The position numbers and the translations under genes are program-made. The notes beneath the pieces are model-generated. The model was given only the letters and a program-made list of their open reading frames with translations, had not been told where the DNA came from and did not search any database. 10,375 nt of DNA from Candidatus Kaiserbacteria bacterium RIFCSPLOWO2_01_FULL_54_13 (GTDB lineage: Bacteria > Patescibacteriota > Minisyncoccia > Phycocordibacterales > UBA2100): positions 30,613 through 40,987 of the forward strand of contig MFLZ01000015.1 in assembly GCA_001781685.1 (NCBI GenBank). The letters are read 5' to 3'. Below, piece after piece: positions 1 through 6,269 of the stretch. Each line of letters starts with the position of its first letter. Within the stretch, counting starts at the first letter, position 1.

Positions 1-142
1 AATTCTTGCCGCGTGGCTCGCGGCGACCGCTCCGGCTCCCGCGCCGACGCCTACTCCAACACCAACACCCGAGCCTGCGGCGACGACAACGGCCTCCTCT
101 GCAACGACGACTTCTGTCTCGGCAACGACCACGACTCCTTAG
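1..142 (+). CDS. C-terminal end of a truncated gene with a Thr/Pro/Ala-rich tail
   Basis: A reading frame open from the window's left edge (codons in phase with position 2) ends at TAG 140-142. The 46 visible residues begin ILAAWLAATAPAPAP, continue with alternating Thr-Pro, and end in runs of Ala, Ser and Thr. Such Thr/Pro/Ala-rich stretches usually form extended, surface-exposed linkers or tails of exported proteins, but no domain is visible and the function cannot be told. The start lies outside the window. The strong codon-level bias towards these residues, with no stop in this frame, supports it as coding, though 46 residues is little evidence. Confidence 0.6.
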   Translation, partial: ILAAWLAATAPAPAPTPTPTPTPEPAATTTASSATTTSVSATTTTP

Positions 143-290
143 AAATCATTAGAAGTTGAAGTATCTACGCCCCGCAGGGACTTGGAGCGTGGCGTTTGGT
201 ATACGAATGGCACGTACGCATACGCGGAATCTCAATCTTCAAACTCAACGTGAGACAAGATCCGAATATCCAAAACGTGCTGAAATAACG

Positions 291-318
291 TTGTTTTTAG
301 GCTCAAATAGCGTATAGT
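291..318 (+). promoter_or_regulatory. Putative promoter of typA
   Basis: A -35-like TTGTTT (291-296) lies 16 nt before a -10-like TATAGT (313-318). Transcription would start near 325, giving a leader of about 50 nt that contains the hairpin at 338-358. No experimental support; assigned from consensus similarity and position only. Confidence 0.5.
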
Positions 319-337
319 GAAGAGAATCTCCTGCGCG

Positions 338-367
338 CCTGCCTGCGCGGTAGGCAGGGAGTTTTTT
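338..367 (+). promoter_or_regulatory. Hairpin plus T-run in the typA leader (attenuator-like or upstream terminator)
   Basis: CCTGCC (338-343) and GGCAGG (353-358) form a perfect 6-bp stem with a 9-nt loop, followed after GAG by six T residues (362-367). This has the shape of an intrinsic terminator but sits between the putative promoter and the typA start, so it could act as an attenuator, or it could end transcription coming from the left-edge gene. The only SD-like sequence for typA, AGGGAG (356-361), overlaps the 3' arm, so folding would also hide it. The stem is short. Confidence 0.4.
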
Positions 368-374
368 AATTTGT

Positions 375-2210
375 ATGGAAATTCGGAACATTGCTATCAT
401 AGCGCACGTTGACCATGGGAAAACGACCCTCACGAATGCGCTTTTGCGGCAGACGGGTGTCGCAGAAGAGGGGGTTTCGATGGATTCCAACGTTCTTGAA
501 CTCGAGCGCGGAATCACTATCTATTCGAAGAACGCCGCTATTCCGTATAAAGACACGAAGATCAATCTCGTCGACACGCCGGGCCACGCGGATTTCGGGA
601 GCGAAGTCGAGCGCGTTTTGCGCTCGATCGACTCCGTTCTCTTGGTGGTGGATGCGCAGGAGGGTCCGATGCCGCAGACGCGTTTCGTTTTGAAGAAATC
701 TCTCGAGCTGGGCTTGAAGCCCATTGTCGTCATCAACAAGATAGATAAGCCCGCCGCAAACCCGGCAAAGTGCGAAGAAGACGTTCTCGAGCTTTTTCTC
801 GAGCTCGGTGCAACGAACGAGCAGTCGAACTTTCCGGTCGTCTACACGATAGGGAAGGATGGTATCGCGAAATTGAAACTCGAAGATGATTCCAAGGATC
901 TCACGCCGCTTCTCGAAACCGTTCTTGCCCACGTTCCCTCCGTAGCTTTAGCTACAGAGGGCAAAGCCGCCCTGCTTCAGCCCTTTAATCTCGCATACGA
1001 CAATTTTCTCGGGCGTCTCGCGATCGCGCGGGTGTATGAAGGAGTGCTCAAGAGGGGAGATGCAGTCTTCGTGAAAAAGCCTTCGGGAGAGGCGCGAGGC
1101 GGCAAGATCACGAAGATGTTCAGCTTCCGCGGGTTGAAGCGCATCGAGACGGAGAGCGCGGAAGCGGGCGACATCGTCATCGTCGCGGGGCTTCCCGACA
1201 TTTACATTGGGGAAACGATCACGACTGCTGCAGGAGCCGAAGCCCTGCCCGCGATAGCGATCGACGAGCCGACCATTACGCTTAACTTTCTTGTCAACAA
1301 TTCGCCCTTTGCCGGCCGCGAAGGGAAATTCGTCACCTCGCGACAGATTCGCGAGAGGCTTGAGCGCGAGCTCGAGGTCAATGTCGGTCTGCGTGTCGAC
1401 TTCTCTCCCGAAGGAGGTTCCCTGCCCGACCGGCGGGCGGGCGCCTCCGGCGGAGAGAGCGTATTCAAAGTATCCGGCCGCGGCGAGCTTCACATTGCGG
1501 TCCTTCTTGAGAACATGCGGCGTGAAGGATACGAAATGCAGGTCTCGCAGCCCACGGTCATTCTCCGTAAGGAGCATGATGGTGAGCTTGTCGAACCATA
1601 CGAAGAGGTCATCGTGGACACGCCGCAGGAATATCAGGGATCCGTGATCGAGCGGCTTGGCGTGCGCAAGTTCATCATGAAAGATCTCAAGGTCCATGAA
1701 AATCAAGTGCGCATTATCTTCGAGGGTCCGACGCGCGGACTTCTGGGCTACCGCAATCAATTCATCCTCGATACTAAGGGCGAGGGAATACTCTCCTCGC
1801 GTGTCATCGGATTCCGACCCTTTGCGGGTGAGATCAAGAAGCGCGCGGTGGGCTCGATGATTTCGATGGCGCCGGGGAAAGCGCTCGGCTATTCGCTCTG
1901 GAATCTGCAGGATCGCGGGATGCTCTACATCACTCCCGCGACCGAGGTATACGAGGGGCAGGTGATCGGCAACACCTCCAAGGGCGAGGAGATGAGTGTG
2001 AATCCGACCAAGGGCAAAAATCTCACCAACGTGCGCGCATCTAGCTCCGACGAGGCGATACAACTCGTCCCCGCCTACGAGCTCACGATAGAGCGCGGGC
2101 TCGAAGTGATGGCGGAAGACGAGTACCTCGAGATAACGCCGAACTCCGTGCGTCTGCGCAAACAATTTCTTACTGAGATAGATCGCGCCCGCGCGAAACG
2201 GCAAATGTAA
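375..2210 (+). CDS. typA: Translational GTPase TypA/BipA
   Basis: 611 residues, normal for this ribosome-binding GTPase of the EF-G family, which acts in the cytoplasm in ribosome assembly and stress or cold adaptation. The G domain shows G1 AHVDHGKTT (10-18), the switch I ERGITI (44-49), G3 DTPGH (67-71) and G4 NKID (121-124). The EF-G-like part contains VSGRGELH, and the C-terminal TypA-specific part includes the GPTRGLLGYRNQF and KGKNLTNVRASSSDEA signatures. The ATG at 375 gives the classical N-terminus IRNIAIIAHVDHGKTT; its SD-like AGGGAG is 13 nt away, unusually far. Odd points: between LRV and FKVSGRGELH there are 22 residues where the E. coli protein, from memory, has 8. The extra stretch is encoded by a long palindrome (1403-1458), and a second palindrome lies at 936-961. 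Identification is firm; the insertion comparison is from remembered sequence. Confidence 0.97.
   Translation: MEIRNIAIIAHVDHGKTTLTNALLRQTGVAEEGVSMDSNVLELERGITIYSKNAAIPYKDTKINLVDTPGHADFGSEVERVLRSIDSVLLVVDAQEGPMPQTRFVLKKSLELGLKPIVVINKIDKPAANPAKCEEDVLELFLELGATNEQSNFPVVYTIGKDGIAKLKLEDDSKDLTPLLETVLAHVPSVALATEGKAALLQPFNLAYDNFLGRLAIARVYEGVLKRGDAVFVKKPSGEARGGKITKMFSFRGLKRIETESAEAGDIVIVAGLPDIYIGETITTAAGAEALPAIAIDEPTITLNFLVNNSPFAGREGKFVTSRQIRERLERELEVNVGLRVDFSPEGGSLPDRRAGASGGESVFKVSGRGELHIAVLLENMRREGYEMQVSQPTVILRKEHDGELVEPYEEVIVDTPQEYQGSVIERLGVRKFIMKDLKVHENQVRIIFEGPTRGLLGYRNQFILDTKGEGILSSRVIGFRPFAGEIKKRAVGSMISMAPGKALGYSLWNLQDRGMLYITPATEVYEGQVIGNTSKGEEMSVNPTKGKNLTNVRASSSDEAIQLVPAYELTIERGLEVMAEDEYLEITPNSVRLRKQFLTEIDRARAKRQM
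936..961. repeat. Intragenic palindrome in typA (linker after the G domain)
   Basis: Arms CCCTC (936-940) and GAGGG (957-961) enclose GTAGC (942-946), loop TTTA (947-950) and GCTAC (951-955), with one C/A mismatch. It encodes part of SVALATEG, at the linker between the G domain and domain II. A second small hairpin, AGGGC/GCCCT, abuts it at 958-974. Confidence 0.7.
1403..1458. repeat. Long imperfect palindrome inserted in frame in typA
   Basis: Nested inverted arms: CTCTCC and GGAGAG on the outside, GGAGG (1413-1417) with CCTCC (1444-1448), and CCTGCCCG (1421-1428) with CGGGCGGG (1434-1441) inside. The core 1421-1442 resembles the palindromes at 338-359 and 4308-4329. It encodes the Gly/Ser/Arg-rich stretch SPEGGSLPDRRAGASGGES, which looks like extra sequence compared with ordinary TypA. 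Confidence 0.65.
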
Positions 2211-2218
2211 CGCAGATT

Positions 2219-2224
2219 TATACT
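2219..2224 (+). promoter_or_regulatory. Possible -10 element for the gene at 2288
   Basis: TATACT (2219-2224) matches the -10 consensus in five of six bases just after the typA stop codon. No convincing -35 is visible, so this is a weak call. Transcription would start near 2231. Confidence 0.3.
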
Positions 2225-2287
2225 TGCGTGTCTCGATACTCGTGCTTTAGTAGATGTGTGGCATTGGAACGGAAGCAGGATCAAGGG

Positions 2288-2851
2288 GTGTCCAATATCG
2301 ACAAAGCCCATCTCATGGCAGAGACGGAAGATCCGGCTCGCGAACTGGCAGCAGAATTCAAGAGCTACATCAAGGACCCTATCGCGTATGGCGAGAGAGA
2401 GCAAGCAAGTGGAAATGCGGCCAAGCGAGAAGCGGAAGGTACCCCGAGCCAGACCCATGAATTTGCAGCGATGTACAGTTCTGGGCTACGACCCGAAGAT
2501 ATTGTCGAAACCGGAATACAAGAAGCGGAGGCTGAAGGATCTCTGTTCGACTACCGGGAAAAGCTTAAAAAACGAAACCCCCTGATGCTTCGCATGACGC
2601 GCAAGCTGATCGAACGCCGGTTGGAACGTGCTGAAAAAAACTATGAAATATCGATTAATTACATACCACCCGATCATCAGGCGCTCGTCAGCGAACGCGG
2701 TAATCTCGTTGCCGATACTTTCGTACGAATAGGAGCTGAGGAGGATGACATGATCGAAATGCATAATCATTTGTACAAGAAAGTCGTCACCCTGCGGACA
2801 AAAAAGGAACTCGTTGATGACGAGCTCGAGAATCGAGGTATTATCGAGTAA
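2288..2851 (+). CDS. Hypothetical cytoplasmic protein, charged and helical
   Basis: 187 residues from GTG 2288; I do not recognise the family. The protein is strongly charged, has no signal peptide or membrane segment, and is probably mostly helical (for example the Arg/Glu-rich LIERRLERAEKNY region). Start choice: GTG 2288 has AGGA seven nt upstream and gives the N-terminus MSNIDKAHLMAETED. The frame is open upstream to a GTG at 2228 without an SD, and an ATG at 2315 is also possible. It follows typA by 77 nt and its end overlaps the likely start of msrB by 35 nt, suggesting cotranscription with msrB. It contains no cysteine from the chosen start. The long frame on the coding strand supports a real gene; the function is unknown. 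Confidence 0.75.
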   Translation: MSNIDKAHLMAETEDPARELAAEFKSYIKDPIAYGEREQASGNAAKREAEGTPSQTHEFAAMYSSGLRPEDIVETGIQEAEAEGSLFDYREKLKKRNPLMLRMTRKLIERRLERAEKNYEISINYIPPDHQALVSERGNLVADTFVRIGAEEDDMIEMHNHLYKKVVTLRTKKELVDDELENRGIIE

Positions 2852-3257
2852 ATGCAATGCGGCTGTGAAAAAACCGATGCCCCAGAGCGAAGAGGAGTGG
2901 AAGAAAATACTCACGCCTGAGCAGTACGCAATTCTGCGCGAGAAGGGGACCGAGGTGGCGTTCACAGGAGAGTATCTACATGAAAAGGCGGATGGCACCT
3001 ACGCGTGCGCCGCCTGCGGAAATCCGCTCTTTGCTTCAGATGCGAAGTTTGATTCGGGAACGGGCTGGCCTTCCTTTGATCAGGCTCTGCCGGGTGCCGT
3101 GGAAACCCATCACGATACTTCACACAGTATGAGTCGTACTGAAATCACCTGTGCACGCTGCGGCTCTCACTTGGGGCACGTCTTCGACGACGGCCCGACG
3201 AAGACGGGAGAGAGGTACTGTATTAATTCGATTTGTCTAGATCTAGAAGAAAAGTGA
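2817..3257 (+). CDS. msrB: Peptide-methionine (R)-S-oxide reductase MsrB
   Basis: MsrB reduces the R form of methionine sulfoxide in oxidised proteins. With the ATG at 2817 the product is 146 residues. The family core starts at SEEEWKKILTPEQY (24-37). Two zinc-binding pairs are present, CAAC (C64, C67) and CARC (C112, C115), as are GTGWPSF (81-87), HLGHVFDDGP (118-127) and the catalytic cysteine in RYCINS (C135). The start is uncertain: ATG 2817 has AAGGA eight nt upstream but adds about 20 non-homologous residues overlapping the previous gene. GTG 2865 (MKKPMPQSEEEW) and ATG 2877 fit the family length better but lack an SD. There is no signal peptide, so it should act in the cytoplasm. It converges with the gene at 3324-3701, and no clear terminator is visible between them. 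Confidence 0.95.
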   Translation: MTSSRIEVLSSKCNAAVKKPMPQSEEEWKKILTPEQYAILREKGTEVAFTGEYLHEKADGTYACAACGNPLFASDAKFDSGTGWPSFDQALPGAVETHHDTSHSMSRTEITCARCGSHLGHVFDDGPTKTGERYCINSICLDLEEK

Positions 3258-3323
3258 CGCCCCGCCTGCGCGCGCGTGCAGTGGGTCGTCGAGGTTGGGC
3301 GTCTGGCAGCGCATGGGTCGACC

Positions 3324-3701
3324 TCAGGTCTTGGAGCCGCCAAACATCTTTTTCAGTGTCTCCCGGTTTGCCTCCGCGGGAATGGTGCGGCGCTCGCACA
3401 CCATTCCATCGCGCACGACGGACATTTTTGCTGTGAAATCGTGGGACACGAATAGAATGAGTTTTTCTACCGTGCCGCTGATCGGCTCGTTGAGAGAGTC
3501 GTTCACGCCGTCGAGGTATGCGGCGATGTCGTCCGCATCTCTGATGAGCGCAAACATCCCACCTTGGAGCCGCGCTCGCGCGTAGAGCCATCCCTCCTCG
3601 AAGGCGGGGGTTGCACACTCTTTGGCGGTTTGTGCAGCTACTGGGGCAGTGACAAGGAGGAGCAAGTATACTCCTCCCGCCAGATTTCGAAGAACGTTCA
3701 T
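3324..3701 (-). CDS. Small secreted hypothetical protein
   Basis: 125 residues read leftwards from ATG 3701. The first 23 residues (MNVLRNLAGGVYLLLLVTAPVAA) form a signal peptide with an AxA cleavage site before QTAKEC. The mature part of about 100 residues is a mix of helix and strand with two cysteines (in KECATP and VCERR) that could form a disulfide outside the membrane. I do not recognise the family. The start is fixed by a strong SD, AGGAGG, five nt before the ATG; a GTG two codons upstream would overlap the SD and is unlikely. It has its own promoter-like sequence at 3738-3766 and lies downstream of the large cysteine-repeat gene on the same strand, so it may also be reached by that transcript. 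Confidence 0.85.
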   Translation of the reverse strand: MNVLRNLAGGVYLLLLVTAPVAAQTAKECATPAFEEGWLYARARLQGGMFALIRDADDIAAYLDGVNDSLNEPISGTVEKLILFVSHDFTAKMSVVRDGMVCERRTIPAEANRETLKKMFGGSKT

Positions 3702-3706
3702 GGCCA

Positions 3707-3712
3707 CCTCCT
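3707..3712 (-). promoter_or_regulatory. Strong Shine-Dalgarno for the 3324-3701 gene
   Basis: AGGAGG on the minus strand (read 3712 to 3707), five nt before ATG 3701. It is the best SD in the window and decides the start of this gene. Confidence 0.8.
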
Positions 3713-3737
3713 CTCAATCAAAATGGGCCATGCTCGT

Positions 3738-3766
3738 ACCGTACAATCACTACCTCACTCCGTCAA
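3738..3766 (-). promoter_or_regulatory. Putative promoter of the secreted protein gene
   Basis: On the minus strand TTGACG (3766-3761) is followed after exactly 17 nt by TACGGT (3743-3738). The -35 is near consensus and the -10 is weak. The start of transcription would fall near 3731, about 30 nt before the ATG. Confidence 0.5.
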
Positions 3767-3817
3767 CTCGTCACGTTGGAGAAGTGCGTTCACCAAAGGG
3801 CTACTCTTCATGCTGCC

Positions 3818-5830
3818 TCAGAACTGGAAGAGGCTTGCGACGATGTGGAGTACCGAAGCGACGAATCCTGAAGGAGCACTCGCCTGCGGGACGTCACTTC
3901 CGGGCGGCGGAGGCGGTGGCTGGAGTGTTCCTCCGTCCGGTGGCGGCTGGTACATTCCTCCGTCAGGCGGTGGTCCCGACGATCCTGTTGGGGCAGCTTG
4001 ATATGTTTGTCCCCCCGGTGGGTGATATTCACCCGGCGGTGATTGCATCATTCCTCCGTCGGGAGGAGGAAAGCCGCCAGGCGGAGGCATGAACTGCTGC
4101 GATTGCTGCTGATACTGTTGTTGAAACTGTTGCTCGTACTGTCGCTGATATTCTTGATGATACTGTTGTTCGTATTGCTGCTGGAATTGCTGCTGATACT
4201 GTTGTTGGTATTCGGGAGGCATCGGCCGCTCCCCCGGAGGCATCGGGCCCATGTCGGGCCGATAGTCTGGAGGCATCGGAGGGCCGCCTTGGTATTGTCC
4301 GGGATAACCTGCTTGCCCGGCGGGCGGGCGCATCCCCTCAAAATTCCCGCTCTCGCCCGACTGTTCGAACAGTCGTTTGCATTCCTCGGGGGAGGAGCAT
4401 GGCATTTTTCCGGGTGGTCCGCCGGCTGGCGGATCAAAGCCCCGCATTTCGATGGCGCGCTCTTGTCCTACCGGATGGTCCGGCCCTTCTCCTGGCTGGA
4501 AGTTGCCGCACTCTTCGGGGTGGCTCTCGCAATATGCGCGGCACTCTTCAATTCCGCGACAGCCTCCCGGCCCGGCCATGTCGCCGCCTCCGTCTTGGGG
4601 GCCGCCGCGTCCAAGGCCGATGCCGTGTTCTTCCGCGAATGCTCTGCATTCGGCCTGCCGCGCAGGATCATCAACTTCGCAGTACGTTCGACATTCCTCG
4701 CCTTTGCAGCCACCGGGTCCTACGAAGTCGCGCATTTCTTTCATCCGTTGCTGATCTTCCTCCGAAAGCAGGTCATTATCGACAGCGAACTTGAAGCACT
4801 CATCCTGATGCGCGGCATCGTCGCAATACCTGCGGCACGCTTCCCCGCGACATCCTCCCGGTCCGGGCTTGTTGCCGATCTTCCGGGCTCGCTCGGCCTC
4901 CTCGTGCGACATCATTCCGTTTTCTTCTGCGAACGCGACGCACGCATCCATGTGTTCAGGGTTTTCGCAGTATGTTCGACACGCGGGGCCCACGCAGCCG
5001 CCCGGCCCCGGCTTTCCCGCAAACTTTTTCGCGCGCTCTAGTTCCTCGGCCGTCATGAGACCGTTCTCCTCCGCAAACCTCAAACACTCTTCTTGATGAG
5101 CAAGGTCCTCACAGTATGTGCGGCACGCTTCCCCGCGACATCCTCCCGGCCCGGGCTTGTTCCCGAGCTTCTTTGCCATCGAGGCTTCTTCGGCTGACAT
5201 GAATCCGTTGACGACGGCGAAATCTACGCACTCTTCCATGTGCGTTGGATCTTCGCAGTAGGTCTTGCAGGCCTCACGACGGCATCCGCCGGGTCCCGGC
5301 TTGTCGCCGAGTTTTTTGGCGCGCTCGAGGTCTTCCTTTGGGATCAAGTTGTGCTTCTCTGCAAAAGCAATGCATTCGTCGAAGTGTCCTTCTGCTTCAC
5401 AGTACGCGTGGCACTCGCGCTCGCTTCTGCATCCCCCCGGGCCGCCTCTCGTGCGTACTTCTTTTGCGAGAGCCACTTCTTCAGGCGGAATGATGCCGTT
5501 CTTCTCTGCAAATGCGAGGCATTCATCGATGTGCGCTTCATTGTCGCAGTATGCTTTGCATCGTAGTCCCACACATCCTCCGGGACCCGTTTGTGTCCCA
5601 ATTTTTCGCGCGATCGCTATTTCTTCCTCGCTCATAAGGCCATGCGCTTCTGCAAACGAGATACACGCTTCGTGATTGGCAGGGTTTTCGCAGTATGCGT
5701 GACACGCCTCTTTGGATTCGCAGCCGCCGAGTTCGGCGACAGGGAAGGTGATCGTGTTTTCCTGCGCAAGCGCGATGCCGGCCACGAGGAAAAGACTTGT
5801 CGCGGTTGCGAATAGAGTTCTTGTGTTCAT
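3818..5830 (-). CDS. Secreted protein with nine 48-residue four-cysteine repeats and a Gln/Tyr/Pro-rich tail
   Basis: 670 residues. Residues 1-22 are a signal peptide ending ALA before QEN. Residues 35-441 hold nine repeats of about 48 residues, each opening GPGGC and following C-x4-5-C-x3-(mostly Y)C-x8-C (for example C183, C188, C192, C201), then a helix like FAEENGLMSAEELERAKKL. Unit 8 has x10 and unit 9 x6 at the last spacing; a half unit has C478 and C484. The 36 repeat cysteines probably form two disulfides per unit outside the membrane. The tail is Pro/Gly-rich, has a Gln/Tyr-rich stretch (540-580) and PPPDGG repeats, and ends in a hydrophobic segment (SGFVASVLHIVASLFQF) that could anchor it. 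I know no named family; a surface, adhesion or matrix role is only a guess. The start has a weak GGA. The 74-residue membrane protein gene lies 33 nt upstream. Confidence 0.93.
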   Translation of the reverse strand: MNTRTLFATATSLFLVAGIALAQENTITFPVAELGGCESKEACHAYCENPANHEACISFAEAHGLMSEEEIAIARKIGTQTGPGGCVGLRCKAYCDNEAHIDECLAFAEKNGIIPPEEVALAKEVRTRGGPGGCRSERECHAYCEAEGHFDECIAFAEKHNLIPKEDLERAKKLGDKPGPGGCRREACKTYCEDPTHMEECVDFAVVNGFMSAEEASMAKKLGNKPGPGGCRGEACRTYCEDLAHQEECLRFAEENGLMTAEELERAKKFAGKPGPGGCVGPACRTYCENPEHMDACVAFAEENGMMSHEEAERARKIGNKPGPGGCRGEACRRYCDDAAHQDECFKFAVDNDLLSEEDQQRMKEMRDFVGPGGCKGEECRTYCEVDDPARQAECRAFAEEHGIGLGRGGPQDGGGDMAGPGGCRGIEECRAYCESHPEECGNFQPGEGPDHPVGQERAIEMRGFDPPAGGPPGKMPCSSPEECKRLFEQSGESGNFEGMRPPAGQAGYPGQYQGGPPMPPDYRPDMGPMPPGERPMPPEYQQQYQQQFQQQYEQQYHQEYQRQYEQQFQQQYQQQSQQFMPPPGGFPPPDGGMMQSPPGEYHPPGGQTYQAAPTGSSGPPPDGGMYQPPPDGGTLQPPPPPPGSDVPQASAPSGFVASVLHIVASLFQF
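4091..4213 (-). repeat. Gln/Tyr-rich low-complexity coding repeat
   Basis: Residues 540-580 of the large secreted protein are built from short units such as QQQYQQQFQ and EQQYHQEYQ. The DNA is a run of near-identical nine- to twelve-base units rich in CTG, TTG and TA on the plus strand, prone to slippage. Confidence 0.85.
4308..4329. repeat. GC-rich 22-nt palindrome-like element, copy 3
   Basis: The left arm begins CCTGCTTGCCCGG and the right arm ends CGGGCGGGC. It matches copy 2 in typA (1421-1442) at 19 of 22 positions by eye. It lies inside the large secreted protein gene and encodes part of RPPAGQAG on the minus strand. Confidence 0.5.
4508..5728 (-). repeat. Nine tandem 144-bp coding repeats
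   Basis: The DNA behind the four-cysteine units, period 144 bp with two units of 147 bp. Most units have diverged, but the segments beginning at 4832 and 5120, exactly 288 bp (two units) apart, differ at only two of 47 positions by eye. This suggests recent duplication or gene conversion of a two-unit block. Confidence 0.9.
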
Positions 5831-5840
5831 GTTTTCCGGA

Positions 5841-5866
5841 AGCTAGAAGCTCGCAGCTCGAAGCTA
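5841..5866. repeat. AGCT-rich inverted repeat between two minus-strand genes
   Basis: A run of AGCT words (AGCTAGAAGCTCG, CAGCTCGAAGCT) with inverted symmetry fills most of the 33-nt gap between the 74-residue protein gene and the large repeat-protein gene, overlapping the stop codon of the former. It could form a small hairpin in the joint mRNA. Function unknown. Confidence 0.5.
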
Positions 5867-6088
5867 TTCAAAAGGGTTCGTCTTCACATTCTCGTATGGA
5901 TTCGTCGTTACGTCTTCGAGCGGATTTGTCGTCACATCTTCAAAGGGATTGAGCGTCTCTCGGTCGGCCTGCTCTTGCGCAATCTGCGCATTTATCGACT
6001 GTGCGGCCTGGTACGAACCGAGGAACCATCCCCCGACACCTCCCACTACAAGGCCAATAGCGGCGCCAATAAGGAATTGTTGATTCAT
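5864..6088 (-). CDS. Small one-helix membrane protein with tandem NPFE-like repeats
   Basis: 74 residues from ATG 6088. Residues 5-25 form one membrane helix rich in glycine (AAIGLVVGGVGGWFLGSY), a glycine-zipper-like pattern that favours helix packing. A short polar helix (30-44) follows, and then an eight-residue repeat: NPFEDVTT at 47-54, NPLEDVTT at 55-62, NPYENVKT at 63-70, ending NPFE at 71-74. I have seen similar NPFE-type C-termini in small proteins of Parcubacteria, but I know no function. The repeats look like a docking or linear-motif array. Topology is not decided by the sequence. It is 33 nt upstream of the large cysteine-repeat gene on the same strand and probably shares its promoter, so it may help to anchor or export that protein. 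The ribosome-binding site is weak (GAGCGGG next to the ATG). Confidence 0.85.
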   Translation of the reverse strand: MNQQFLIGAAIGLVVGGVGGWFLGSYQAAQSINAQIAQEQADRETLNPFEDVTTNPLEDVTTNPYENVKTNPFE

Positions 6089-6159
6089 CCCGCTCGTTCT
6101 ACGTTAGTAATCTGGGTGTTGTTATGGTGAAGATATGAAAGGGCGGGATTCATGGGGTC

Positions 6160-6165
6160 ATTATA
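6160..6165 (-). promoter_or_regulatory. Putative -10 element of the minus-strand operon
   Basis: A perfect TATAAT on the minus strand (6165 to 6160), 71 nt before ATG 6088. No -35 match is visible at 16-18 nt. A CTCCC/GGGAG hairpin (6169-6182) lies in the spacer and could be an operator or chance. Confidence 0.4.
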
Positions 6166-6194
6166 GGTCTCCCGAAGGGGAGGTAGCGGGACTA

Positions 6195-6247
6195 TGTTGA
6201 TAACCCTGCATATTTTCATCCACACCTTTTTCCACCCGCTTTCCACA
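6195..6247. other. Cluster of DnaA-box-like sequences
   Basis: Four 9-mers resemble the DnaA box TTATCCACA. TGTTGATAA (6195-6203, inverted) and TCATCCACA (6216-6224) each have one mismatch. TTTTCCACC (6228-6236) and CTTTCCACA (6239-6247) each have two. The last three point the same way and are spaced 12 and 11 bp apart, about one helical turn. They lie in the gap where the gene direction diverges. No dnaA gene is in the window, so this may be an origin, a DnaA-regulated promoter region or a titration site. Confidence 0.45.
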
Positions 6248-6269
6248 GTTCTTGTGCAAGACGCCCTAT

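Noticed and set aside
948..2204. 418-codon frame on the minus strand inside typA
   Set aside because: Antisense shadow of a clearly identified gene; composition is typical of such shadows.
3258..3323. Terminator between convergent msrB and the secreted protein gene
   Set aside because: GC-rich alternating CG stretch without a clear stem followed by T residues on either strand.
3223..3717. 164-codon minus-strand frame overlapping the 3324-3701 secreted protein
   Set aside because: Arg-rich composition, other frame than the protein with signal peptide and strong SD, and it runs into msrB.
4043..5041. 332-codon plus-strand frame opposite the cysteine-repeat gene
   Set aside because: Antisense shadow of repetitive coding DNA; the minus-strand frame has a signal peptide and coherent repeats.
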